Assembly: GCF_003345355.1 (NCBI RefSeq)
Contig: NZ_QQNB01000001.1
Span: 992,001-1,056,000 of the forward strand
Source of the DNA: Sphingomonas aracearum
GTDB lineage: Bacteria > Pseudomonadota > Alphaproteobacteria > Sphingomonadales > Sphingomonadaceae
Direction of reading: 5' to 3'
DNA: 64,000 nucleotides
Made by a program: the position numbers and the translations under genes. A model generated the notes under the pieces. That model saw nothing but the letters and a program-made list of their open reading frames with translations, searched no databases and had not been told where the DNA came from. Positions 34,815 through 42,286 of the stretch are shown piece after piece. The first letter of the stretch is position 1. Each line of letters starts with the position of its first letter.

Positions 34815-34868
34815 CCCTCTCCCCTCGGGAGAGGGAGGGAGCCGCGGAGCGGCGGAAGGGTGAGGGCA
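34815..34868 (+). repeat. 54-bp inverted repeat, left copy, framing the DUF559 gene
   Basis: The 54-bp sequence starts with a 9-bp hairpin (CCCTCTCCC, loop CTC, GGGAGAGGG), then a 5-bp hairpin (GCCGC, loop GGA, GCGGC), and ends GAAGGGTGAGGGCA one base before the DUF559 ATG. Its purine-rich end can serve as the ribosome-binding site of that gene. It matches the reverse complement of 35252-35305 at 48 of 54 positions. Confidence 0.85.
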
Positions 34869-34869
34869 G

Positions 34870-35244
34870 ATGCGCCTTTACGCGAAACAGCCGGTTGGCA
34901 CAGTTCCGCGCGCACGGCAGCTCCGGCAGGAAGCGCCGGAACCCGAGCGTCGTCTACTGCGGGGTTTGCGTGAGAGCCTCGGCTATCTGAAATGGCGGCA
35001 TCAAGCACCGGTCGGCCCATTCTACGCCGACATCCTGTGCTTCTCGGAGCAGCTAATCATCGAGGTCGATGGCGACACGCATGTGCGGAAGGAGCTTCAA
35101 GATGAGTCGCGAAGCGCCTTCCTTGCGGGCGAGGGCTTCCGTGTTCTGCGCTTTTCGAACGAGGACGTGATGCACAATCTCGAAGGCGTCCTTCAGGCGG
35201 TTGCAACGACGTTACAAGGCACGAGAAAGGGCAGCGCCGCATGA
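34870..35244 (+). CDS. DUF559 (Vsr-like) endonuclease-domain protein
   Basis: A 124-residue protein of the DUF559 family, a small PD-(D/E)XK-type nuclease fold related to very-short-patch-repair endonucleases. Motifs visible are ARQLRQEAPEPERRLLRGLR, WRHQAPVGPFYADILCF (catalytic Asp) and IIEVDGDTHV (Glu-x-Asp). RFSNEDVMHNLEGVL is the usual C-terminus. The ATG lies 1 base after the left 54-bp repeat, and the stop is 7 bases before the right repeat. It lies between nrdA and nrdB. The cellular role of these proteins is not known. Confidence 0.85.
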   Translation: MRLYAKQPVGTVPRARQLRQEAPEPERRLLRGLRESLGYLKWRHQAPVGPFYADILCFSEQLIIEVDGDTHVRKELQDESRSAFLAGEGFRVLRFSNEDVMHNLEGVLQAVATTLQGTRKGSAA

Positions 35245-35251
35245 ACGACAC

Positions 35252-35305
35252 TGCCCTCACCCTTCCGGCGCTTCGCGCCTCCCTCCCTCTCCCAGCGGGA
35301 GAGGG
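35252..35305 (-). repeat. 54-bp inverted repeat, right copy
   Basis: Reverse-complement copy of 34815-34868 (48 of 54 identical). The differences are the 3-base loop of the first hairpin (GCT instead of CTC), one base in the second loop, and a G-C pair swapped to C-G in the second stem. Both hairpins are thus kept. It begins 7 bp after the DUF559 stop. Confidence 0.85.
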
Positions 35306-35399
35306 CTATGGCCGCGCCGTCAGTCGGAACCGCTCCGCGGCTCCGCTGCCCGCCGCGACGAGTCCCCGGATCGCTCCGCAATCCAGGGCCGTCCGCACT

Positions 35400-35669
35400 T
35401 CACTCCCCGCCTTCTTCCTCGAAAGTCACGGCGACGTCGGCGTTGGCGGACAGGCGGACCTTGTCGCCCTCGACATCGGCGACGAGGCCCTTGGAGATAT
35501 AATGGTGGTGCCCGGCATGGTCGCTGGTCTGTCCGTCGTCGAGCTCGACGCCGGAATCCTTCTTGGTCAGCTTGATGCGATCACCCTCGATGCGGTCGAC
35601 GGTGCCGACATGCACGCCGTCGGCGCCGATCACTTCCATATGCTCCTGGATATCTTCAAAACCGGCCAT
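35400..35669 (-). CDS. DUF2171 domain protein
   Basis: An 89-residue acidic protein of the DUF2171 family: HMEVIGADGVHVGTVDRIEGDRIKL followed by GHHHYISKGLVADVEGDKVRLS. The fold is probably a small PRC-barrel-like beta domain. No signal peptide. The gene is on the opposite strand to nrdA and nrdB. Function unknown. Confidence 0.82.
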   Translation of the reverse strand: MAGFEDIQEHMEVIGADGVHVGTVDRIEGDRIKLTKKDSGVELDDGQTSDHAGHHHYISKGLVADVEGDKVRLSANADVAVTFEEEGGE

Positions 35670-35731
35670 GCGATGGGCTCCTTCGTTACGGTTGCGGCAT
35701 CTGAACGTCTCCCTGCCACGATGGTTGCCGC

Positions 35732-35932
35732 ATGACCCGGCAGGTGCTCGTCATGCTCGCCGTCGCCGCGGTGTTCGCCGTGCTCGGCGTCGGGCTGCTG
35801 CTCAGCCTCCTGCGCCCGAGCGGGCCGGCCAAGGTCTACGCCTTCCGCATGGTCGGCATCATGGCGCTGGCGCTGGGCCTGGCGCTCGGCATGAGCGCGC
35901 TGGCGATGTGGCAATGGAGCGCGGAGGGATGA
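35732..35932 (+). CDS. Small two-helix membrane protein
   Basis: A 66-residue protein that is almost entirely two membrane segments (LVMLAVAAVFAVLGVGLLLSL and VGIMALALGLALGMSALAMW) joined by a short basic loop. No family recognised. Its stop overlaps the start of the next small gene (ATGA), which ends 4 bp before nrdB, so the three are likely cotranscribed. Confidence 0.65.
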   Translation: MTRQVLVMLAVAAVFAVLGVGLLLSLLRPSGPAKVYAFRMVGIMALALGLALGMSALAMWQWSAEG

Positions 35933-36147
35933 GCGCGCTTCTGGCAGTGTGCGGCGGCCCGGCCTTCGCATCCGGGCTGCTCGACATCGTCTATCCGCAG
36001 GCGACCCTTGCCGTGAACCGGCGGGTGGCCGCGGTGCTGCGGCTGCGCAATCCCCGCTTCTCGTCGCTCCGCTCGCTGCGGCTGCAGGGCCTGCTTTCCT
36101 GCGTCTCTGGCGCGCTTATCTATCTTTCCTCGGTTTTGTCGGAGTAA
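35929..36147 (+). CDS. Small protein upstream of nrdB
   Basis: A 72-residue protein with a hydrophobic start (MSALLAVCGGPAFASGLLDIV), a basic middle (RLRNPRFSSLRSLRLQ) and a hydrophobic end (LLSCVSGALIYLSSV). Probably membrane-associated. It overlaps the preceding small membrane-protein gene by 4 bp and ends 4 bp before nrdB. No family recognised. Confidence 0.6.
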   Translation: MSALLAVCGGPAFASGLLDIVYPQATLAVNRRVAAVLRLRNPRFSSLRSLRLQGLLSCVSGALIYLSSVLSE

Positions 36148-36151
36148 CCCC

Positions 36152-37210
36152 ATGTCCCTTCTCGAAGCCCGCAAGCAGTACAAGCCGTTCGAATATCCCT
36201 GGGCCTATGACTTCTGGAAGCGCCAGCAGCAGCTGCACTGGCTGCCGGAGGAAGTGCCGCTGGGCGAGGATTGCCGCGATTGGGCGCAGAAGCTCTCGGA
36301 TCACGAGCGCAATCTGCTGACGCAGATCTTCCGCTTCTTCACGCAGGCGGACGTGGAGGTGCAGGACTGCTACCACGAGAAATACGGCCGGGTGTTCAAG
36401 CCCACCGAGGTGAAGATGATGCTGACGGCATTCAGCAACATGGAGACGGTGCACATCGCCGCCTACAGCCATCTGCTCGACACGATCGGCATGCCGGAGA
36501 GCGAATATGGCGCCTTCCTCGAATATGCCGAGCTGAAGGACAAGCACGACTATCTCCAGAATTTCGGCGTCGACACCGACGAGGATATCGCGCGTACGCT
36601 GGCGATGTTCGGCGGCTTCACCGAAGGCGTGCAGCTGTTCGCCAGCTTCGCCATGCTGATGAACTTCCCGCGCTTCAACAAGATGAAGGGCATGGGGCAG
36701 ATCGTTTCCTGGTCGGTGCGCGACGAAAGCCTGCACTGCGAGGGGATCATCCACCTGTTCCACGCCTTCGTGAAGGAGCGTCAGTGCCTCAGCAAGACGG
36801 TGAAGGACGACATCGCCGACCAGTGCCAGACGACGATCCGGCTGGAGGATGCGTTCATCGATCTCGCCTTCGAGATGGGCCCGGTGGAAGGCATGAAGCC
36901 GCGCGACATCAAAAAGTACATCCGCTACATCGCCGACTGGCGGCTGGGGCAGCTGGGCCTGAAGCCGATCTACATGATCGACGAGCATCCCCTGCCCTGG
37001 CTCACCCCGCTGCTGAACGGGGTGGAGCACGCCAACTTCTTCGAACAGCGCGCGACGGAATATTCCAAGGCCGCGACCAAGGGCCAGTGGAACGACGTGT
37101 GGGACTCGTTCGACAAGCGCCAGAAGGCCAAGGCGCCGGCGCTGGTGGCGAACGAGGATGCGGACCAGGGCGGCGACATGTTCTCGCGGGCTGGCGTCGC
37201 GGCGGAGTAA
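36152..37210 (+). CDS. nrdB: Class Ia ribonucleotide reductase, small subunit
   Basis: A 352-residue di-iron, tyrosyl-radical subunit. Ligand motifs are ADVEVQD, NMETVHIAAYSHLLD (Glu, His and the radical tyrosine), GFTEGVQLFASFAML and DESLHCEGIIHLF. The C-terminus ends FSRAGVAAE, the tail that docks on NrdA. GGAGTAA lies before the ATG. Three hairpins follow the stop. Confidence 0.96.
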   Translation: MSLLEARKQYKPFEYPWAYDFWKRQQQLHWLPEEVPLGEDCRDWAQKLSDHERNLLTQIFRFFTQADVEVQDCYHEKYGRVFKPTEVKMMLTAFSNMETVHIAAYSHLLDTIGMPESEYGAFLEYAELKDKHDYLQNFGVDTDEDIARTLAMFGGFTEGVQLFASFAMLMNFPRFNKMKGMGQIVSWSVRDESLHCEGIIHLFHAFVKERQCLSKTVKDDIADQCQTTIRLEDAFIDLAFEMGPVEGMKPRDIKKYIRYIADWRLGQLGLKPIYMIDEHPLPWLTPLLNGVEHANFFEQRATEYSKAATKGQWNDVWDSFDKRQKAKAPALVANEDADQGGDMFSRAGVAAE

Positions 37211-37223
37211 GCCGCGCCCGCAA

Positions 37224-37318
37224 GGGCGTAGCGCAAGCTACGCCCGAGCCTTCAGGCGGCGCGGCCGGCCGGCGGCGCCCGGGCGCCGTCCGACGACGCG
37301 GGACTTGCTCCCGCGTCG
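37224..37318 (+). terminator. Cluster of three hairpins after nrdB
   Basis: GGGCGTAGC-GCAA-GCTACGCCC (37224-37245) is a perfect stem with a GNRA-type tetraloop. GGCGCCCGGGCGCC (37273-37286) is a self-complementary block. CGACGCGGGA (37294-37303) and TCCCGCGTCG (37309-37318) form a perfect 10-bp stem followed by CCTTCC. They probably terminate or protect the nrdB message. Confidence 0.5.
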
Positions 37319-37415
37319 GCCTTCCCTCCCCGATTAGCGCTGGAGCGGATGCGGGCAGGCAGCCCCGAGCCGCCGCATGCACCGCTCGTTAGCCCTGCGG
37401 CTCTAAGGCAGGGCC

Positions 37416-37631
37416 ATGCCCTTCTCCCGCCTCTTCCGCAGCCGCTGGGCCGCCTTGATCTGGGCGGCGGGAATCTTGTGGACCGCCTATGACGTGGCCA
37501 GCAACATGCCGGACAAGCCGCAGAACAAAGCTGCGGCGAACGGCTCGGTTGCGGCGGAAAGCGATGCCACCGGCGAGGCGGTGAACGCCGCCGATCTGGC
37601 CGTGCTCGCCAACGCCATGGGCGCGCAATAG
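37416..37631 (+). CDS. Small hypothetical protein with one membrane segment
   Basis: A 71-residue protein with an N-terminal basic stretch and one hydrophobic segment (WAALIWAAGILWTAYDVA), followed by a soluble alanine- and asparagine-rich tail. It could be a single-pass membrane protein. No family recognised and no strong operon partner. Confidence 0.5.
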   Translation: MPFSRLFRSRWAALIWAAGILWTAYDVASNMPDKPQNKAAANGSVAAESDATGEAVNAADLAVLANAMGAQ

Positions 37632-37700
37632 CGCTTGCCTGGCGCAGCCCTTGCCGGCCCGGGCGCAGAACGCGCCGAGCGTCCCCGCCTCGGCGACGAC

Positions 37701-38059
37701 CTAGGGCAGAACGGCCGGGCGACGGCGGGCGACGGGGGTTTGCTCGAAGGCGACCAGCGCGCGTAGTTCCTCCACCGACAGCAGCCGCGCAAAGGCGCCG
37801 CCCTTCAGGGCCGCCGCGGCTCGCGCCGCAATCTGCCGCAGCGCCGTCTGCTCCGCCAGCGAAAGGCCGGCGGATCGCGGACCATCTGCTCCGTTTCCTC
37901 CCGCTCCATTCTCGGCAGCAGGGTGGCCGGTGGGCCGAGCCCCGCGAGTTGCCGGCCCAGGCGCCCGGCCTCCGCCGGCGGCGGTGGTGGTACGTTCGCG
38001 GGAGCCGAGGCCTGCACCGCCCGCACCGACACCGCCCGGCCGATCATCGCCTGCCCCAT
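37701..38059 (-). pseudogene. Possible frameshifted remnant of a DUF2059-like protein
   Basis: Two overlapping minus-strand frames together resemble one protein. From ATG 38059 the first frame reads PPPPAEAGRLGRQLAGLGPP and RMEREETEQMVRD. Near 37870-37880 sense continues in another frame as GLSLAEQTALRQIAARAAAAL and LSVEELRALVAFEQTP, which resembles the DUF2059 C-terminal region. The last residues look degraded. A one-base shift would join the halves. The call is tentative because high GC makes long chance frames. Confidence 0.35.
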
Positions 38060-38225
38060 CCGGAACAAGCCAGGCGCCGGGCGCGCGCATGAAAATGGGC
38101 GCGGAGCCGAAGCACCGCGCCCTCCCTTTCGACGGCCCCGATACGCCGGGCCGCATGCACGCAAGGCAGATCGGGCGCTGGTGGGCGGCGAGTGGCAACC
38201 CGCCGCCCTGCCCGGGTCGCCCCGA

Positions 38226-38840
38226 TCAGAAGTGGGTGACGAGGCCCAGCGTCGGACGGAAGCTGTGCGCGTCGCCGCGGGTCTGCACTTCGCCGCGCAG
38301 GCGGATGCCGCTCTCGCCGGTGATGCCGCCCAGGCCGATCGACTTCGGGCCGACCTCGAAGCCGACGCCGTAGGTCATCTCGTGATAGTCGCGGTTCGAG
38401 ATCACGCGATTGTCGGCGAAGTTGGTCCAGCCATAGCCGACCTTGCCGTACAGCAGGCCGCTCTCGCCGGCGCGGAAGCCGAAGCGGCCAGCGGCGCCGT
38501 ACTGCCAGTCGATGTCACCCGACAGGCCCTTGGCGACATTGCCTTCCACGCCGACGAACACCGGGCCCAGCGGCACGTTAACGCCGACCACGCCCTCGAC
38601 CAGCGAGCCGTTCAGCTCGTTGTTGCGGAAGCCGCGCGGGAAGCCCGCGTCGCTCGGCTCGCTGTCGAAGCTCTCCCAGCCGCCCATGATGCCGACATAC
38701 GGCTCGATGCCGAACGCCTTGGAGCCGTCCGGCGCCTGCTCGGTGGTGGTTGCCGATGCATCGGCGGGAACGTCCTGCGCCATGGCGGGAACGGAAACGA
38801 GCGCGGCCATCGCGGCCGCCATGATGGGCAGAGTACGCAT
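38226..38840 (-). CDS. Outer-membrane beta-barrel protein, opacity/OmpW-like
   Basis: A 204-residue protein with a signal peptide (MRTLPIMAAAMAALVSVPAMAQ) and an eight-strand-type beta-barrel pattern with alternating hydrophobic residues (YVGIMGGWESF, YGAAGRFGFRAGESGLLYGKVGYGW). It ends in phenylalanine (GLVTHF), the outer-membrane signal. ATG 38840 has AAGGA upstream; ATG 38858 is an in-frame alternative. Confidence 0.8.
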   Translation of the reverse strand: MRTLPIMAAAMAALVSVPAMAQDVPADASATTTEQAPDGSKAFGIEPYVGIMGGWESFDSEPSDAGFPRGFRNNELNGSLVEGVVGVNVPLGPVFVGVEGNVAKGLSGDIDWQYGAAGRFGFRAGESGLLYGKVGYGWTNFADNRVISNRDYHEMTYGVGFEVGPKSIGLGGITGESGIRLRGEVQTRGDAHSFRPTLGLVTHF

Positions 38841-39059
38841 CAACAGATCCTTCTTCATGTTCTTTCGCGACCCGAGGGCTCTCACGGGCGCTGCAAGCGC
38901 CGGCCGACCGAGTTGTGCGTGAAACCGGCCGAACGCCGGATCGTTGCGCCGCAGCATGGTAAAAAGTCGCGGATTTCCGCGAATGTTGCGAAACTGTCAC
39001 ACTTCCTGTCGAAGGGATGAACGAACCCGAGCAACTTTGCGGCAGCGGCAAGGCAGCTT

Positions 39060-39398
39060 TCAGGAGGCGCGGCGCCGGGTGGGCGCGTGGAAGTCGGCGG
39101 GCTTGTCCGACACCCAGCGCAGGAAGCGGCCGATCTCCGGATGTGCACGCACCGCGTCCAGATCCGGGAAGGTGCGCGCCAGTTCATGGTTGGAGAAGGT
39201 CGCATGGATCGTCCGGTGGCAGATCGGATGCACCGGCACCGTCTCGCGCCCGCCCTGGCTGCGCGGCACGGGATGGTGCCACTCGGTGCGCGTGCCGAGC
39301 GGACGGTCGCACAAGGCGCACCGCTCCGGTGCGATCGCCGCCTCGCGCAAGGCTTTGGCGGCCGCCAGCCCGTTCTTGCGCTTCACCCGTCCCGCCAT
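39060..39398 (-). CDS. HNH endonuclease family protein
   Basis: A 112-residue protein with a compact HNH-type metal site: a CALCDRPL pair of cysteines, TEWHHPVPRSQGG, and HPICHRTIHATFSN. ATG 39398 fits the family size. The gene follows the Crp/Fnr regulator by 20 bp on the same strand. Such small HNH proteins are common; a restriction or repair role is not proven. Confidence 0.8.
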   Translation of the reverse strand: MAGRVKRKNGLAAAKALREAAIAPERCALCDRPLGTRTEWHHPVPRSQGGRETVPVHPICHRTIHATFSNHELARTFPDLDAVRAHPEIGRFLRWVSDKPADFHAPTRRRAS

Positions 39399-39418
39399 GG
39401 GCAGGATATGGGAAGCCG

Positions 39419-40126
39419 TCAGTCGAGGAACAGATATGCCGTGTCGAACTCGGCAAAGCGCTTGAGCGCGGGCCAGTCGGGGATCTGCACCATGCCCTGC
39501 CGGAACTCGGCGAGCCCTTCCTCGCGCAGCTGGCGCAGCATGCGATTGGTGTGCACGGGCGTAAGGCCGGTCGCCTCGGCAATGTCGGTCTGCGTCAAGG
39601 GCAGGTCGAAGCGCAGGCCGCGGGTCATGCCGATACGCTCCAGCCGCACGTACATCTCGCACAGGAGATGGGCGACGCGCTGTGCCGCCGGGCGCACGCC
39701 GATGCCTAGCAGCCACTCGCGATTGATCGCCGCATCGACCAGCGTCGCGCGCCACAGCAACTGGGTCAGCACGGTGGTGCGCGCGGTCAGCGCCCGCACC
39801 TGTTCGTGGCGCACGCTGGCGATGCGCACCGGCGTGATCGTGGCGATCGAATGTTCAAGCCGGCCGAGCGGATAGGAATGAAGGTCCACGAAGTCGCCGG
39901 GGATGTGGATGCCCAAGCTCTGGCGGTTGCCATTGGCGGCATCCTTGTAGCGCTGGACGAACCCGCTGAGCAGCAGGGTGCAGCTGTGCAGGGGCACGTT
40001 CTCGCGCACGATGATCTGGCGGGGCGCAACCTCCTGTGCCGGCCCCATCGCCGCTTCCAGCGCGTCGCGGTCCGCCTGTTCCAGGGCCGGCAGCGGATGG
40101 GTCCGCAAAAACAATGCGATGCTCAT
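39419..40126 (-). CDS. Crp/Fnr family transcriptional regulator
   Basis: A 235-residue regulator with an N-terminal cyclic-nucleotide-binding-fold domain (residues 1-140; ENVPLHSCTLLLSGFVQRYK, IHIPGDFVDLHSY) and a C-terminal winged HTH (LTQTDIAEATGLTPVHTNRMLRQLREEGL). It lacks the N-terminal cysteine cluster of FNR. The type resembles the light- or stress-related Crp/Fnr proteins common in sphingomonads. Targets unknown. Confidence 0.88.
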   Translation of the reverse strand: MSIALFLRTHPLPALEQADRDALEAAMGPAQEVAPRQIIVRENVPLHSCTLLLSGFVQRYKDAANGNRQSLGIHIPGDFVDLHSYPLGRLEHSIATITPVRIASVRHEQVRALTARTTVLTQLLWRATLVDAAINREWLLGIGVRPAAQRVAHLLCEMYVRLERIGMTRGLRFDLPLTQTDIAEATGLTPVHTNRMLRQLREEGLAEFRQGMVQIPDWPALKRFAEFDTAYLFLD

Positions 40127-40197
40127 GCGCCCCTCCCCAGGCGGACGGAACGTGCCGCCCCACGCAACGTTCATAGCGCCGCACGAGGAGCGATGGA

Positions 40198-40392
40198 ATG
40201 CCCGGTGAACGCGTGTACGACACCCCTACCCATGCCGTTGCGGAAAGCGGCGTGGTCCTCCTGGACGGCCCCGACGGGCTCGCCATTTCGCTGACACCGG
40301 CCGCTGCTCGCGCGTCCGCCGCGGCCATGATCGCCGCTGCCGATGCCGCGGAGGCGCAGGGCGGCTCTACGGGCGACCAGCTGCCTTCGTAA
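40198..40392 (+). CDS. Small hypothetical protein
   Basis: A 64-residue protein with a good GAGGAG site 7 bases before its ATG. It begins MPGERVYDTPTHAVAESG, has a beta-like VVLLDGPDGLAISL segment and an alanine-rich helix. It is divergent from the Crp/Fnr gene, and its 3' end overlaps the convergent lipoprotein gene by 26 bp. No family recognised. Confidence 0.6.
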   Translation: MPGERVYDTPTHAVAESGVVLLDGPDGLAISLTPAAARASAAAMIAAADAAEAQGGSTGDQLPS

Positions 40393-41065
40393 CGTCCTTC
40401 ACCTCGATCGCGGAGATCCGCCAGCGGCGCTGATCCGCGCTGGCGCCGTCGACATCGGCCGTCCGGTGCAGCGTCACCGTGCCGATCTGGTAGAAGGGCG
40501 CGCCGCTTTCCTTGAGCCGGGCATAGGGCTGCACCGGAACGGTGACGAACCGCTGGCCCGCACCGGCGTCGATCCGCCCCGGCGCCCCGACATTGGCGTG
40601 ATATTCGCTGAACCGGCCGAAGCTGGCAGCGAAGGCGCGTGCGCTTGCCGGGGCCTGCTGCGCGCGGGGATCCCACAACCGGTAGGCGGCAGCATACTTG
40701 CCCGCCTCGATCAGGGCATAATAGGTCTGCACGACATCCGCGGCCCCCTGGGCGCTGTCAGGCGTGAACGACGCCTCGGACACCGGCGTGCGATCGTCCG
40801 GCAAGCCGCCCGGACGACCGGGCTCGGGCGGTGCCAGCGGCTCGGACCCAGCGCTCGGGGCATTGTCGTTCGGAACCGCGGCGGTCGGCGTGGCGGACGG
40901 GCTCGGCCCCGGTGATTGTCGGTTTGCCGCGGCGGCATAGGAGGCGATGCTGTTCTGCGCGTCGGCAGCGGCATCGTTGATGTCGACCTCCGCATTGTTC
41001 CGGGCCGTCGGCTCGTTGGAGCATCCGGCGACAAGCGCCAGCGCGACAAGAACGGGAATACGCAC
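40367..41065 (-). CDS. Lipoprotein of unknown function
   Basis: A 232-residue predicted lipoprotein: GTG start at 41065, then VRIPVLVALALVAGCSNEP with a good lipobox (LVAGC). A P/A/S-rich linker (residues 45-100) leads to a globular C-terminal domain of about 120 residues (DVVQTYYALIEAGKYAAAYRLW, AFAASFGRFSEYHANVG) that resembles an NTF2-like fold. It is expected at a membrane surface in the periplasm. Confidence 0.7.
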   Translation of the reverse strand: MRIPVLVALALVAGCSNEPTARNNAEVDINDAAADAQNSIASYAAAANRQSPGPSPSATPTAAVPNDNAPSAGSEPLAPPEPGRPGGLPDDRTPVSEASFTPDSAQGAADVVQTYYALIEAGKYAAAYRLWDPRAQQAPASARAFAASFGRFSEYHANVGAPGRIDAGAGQRFVTVPVQPYARLKESGAPFYQIGTVTLHRTADVDGASADQRRWRISAIEVKDVTKAAGRP

Positions 41066-41139
41066 GGGCAACAGCCTTCGGTCTGACAGGAAAGGGGCGA
41101 ACGCAACGCGCCACGCCGGCCGGCGTTCCGCCCCGCCGA

Positions 41140-41775
41140 CTATCCGGAGCGCTCGTGCTTCCAGTTGCGGCGCTTGTTCTCGCCGATCCACCGCATCGCG
41201 TCGGCAAGGCGGCGGGCGCGGGTTTCCGGTCGCTTCGCGCCGGCGACCCATTCGGCGTAGTCGCGCCGTGCGCCGGGCGGGAACGCCTGAAAGAAGGCGG
41301 CGGCGGCCGGATCAGCGGCCAGCGCCCCGGCAAGGTCCGCGGGCAGATCGATCTCTTCGCGAGGCGCTCTCGACCGTGCCGGGGCGCCTGCTTCCGACAA
41401 GGCGGCCGCGGTTCGGACCATTTCGGCGAAGCGGTCGCGCGGCGGCAGGTCGGCAACGCTCCGCAACCGTCCGAACTGGCCCATTGCCTCGCCTTCGCGT
41501 CCGGTGCTCAAGGCGTCCCGCCGCCAGAAGCCGAAGCTGGCATGGGCCCTGAACCCGGCCATGCTGGCCAGCGGCCGCCCGCGATGGACGAAGAACGGCA
41601 TGCCCCATTTGATCGTCTCGGCAAGGCCGGGCAGCGCGGCATGGAGGCGCGTGCGTAGCTCGATCAGGATGGGTCGGGCGAAGTCCGCCTGCCGCTCGAT
41701 ATAGGCATCCACACGCAGATCGACGGCGTGTCCGGCGCTGCCCTCCACGCCCCGCCCAGTCGCTCGTTCCGGCAT
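41140..41775 (-). CDS. YdeI/OmpD-associated family protein (DUF1801-like)
   Basis: A 211-residue cytosolic protein. The N-terminal part is DUF1801-like (LRTRLHAALPGLAETIKWGMPFFVHRGRPLAS), and the C-terminal part has the YdeI/OmpD-associated pattern (FFQAFPPGARRDYAEWVAGAK, ARRLADAMRWIGENKRRNW). ATG 41775 has a strong GGGAGGAG site. Function unknown. Confidence 0.85.
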   Translation of the reverse strand: MPERATGRGVEGSAGHAVDLRVDAYIERQADFARPILIELRTRLHAALPGLAETIKWGMPFFVHRGRPLASMAGFRAHASFGFWRRDALSTGREGEAMGQFGRLRSVADLPPRDRFAEMVRTAAALSEAGAPARSRAPREEIDLPADLAGALAADPAAAAFFQAFPPGARRDYAEWVAGAKRPETRARRLADAMRWIGENKRRNWKHERSG

Positions 41776-41867
41776 GCTGCTCCTCCCGCGACGACGCTGC
41801 GGGAGGGCGAAAGGTGCGTCAACCGCGATGACGGGCGCGGTTGCGACCAACCGCGCCGCCGGCAGCG

Positions 41868-42209
41868 TCAGGGACGAAGCGCAGCGTCGTCGCCGTCTTC
41901 CAGATCCTCCTCGTCCAGGTCGTCCTCGTCGAAATCGTCTTGGAGATCGTCCTCGGCATCCTCATCCTCGTCGGTGAGGGTGTCGTCTTCCTCGCCGACC
42001 TCGTCGTCCGTCATCTCGAGCTCGTCGAGCTGCTCGTCCTCGTCGTCCGCCGCATCCTCGACATCGGGGTCGATGTCGGTCAGGATCGTGCCGTCGGTCG
42101 GCCCGTCGCGCGTCGCCTCGAGGATCTCGGCGCGCTGGCTCTCGTCATAGCCGTCCTCGTCATAGCCGTCGTCCCCGGAACCCTGGCCGTCGATCTGGTG
42201 TCCGCCCAT
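41868..42209 (-). CDS. Extremely acidic protein of unknown function
   Basis: A 113-residue protein with 54 Asp or Glu residues (48%), no lysine and only three arginines. Most of the acid lies in residues 45-107, in blocks such as DEDEDAEDDLQDDFDEDD. There is no signal peptide or hydrophobic segment. A codon-level check shows GAC/GAG codons used in order, consistent with a true gene, though low-complexity frames can mislead. The charge pattern would suit a histone-like-protein or DNA mimic, or a calcium-binding disordered protein; none is proven. Confidence 0.6.
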   Translation of the reverse strand: MGGHQIDGQGSGDDGYDEDGYDESQRAEILEATRDGPTDGTILTDIDPDVEDAADDEDEQLDELEMTDDEVGEEDDTLTDEDEDAEDDLQDDFDEDDLDEEDLEDGDDAALRP

Positions 42210-42286
42210 CGCCTGTCTCCTGTCGGCGCCGCCACGGGGCGACGCCTTCTCGCGGGATCGAACGGCGGTGAACGCCGGCGGTTCCG

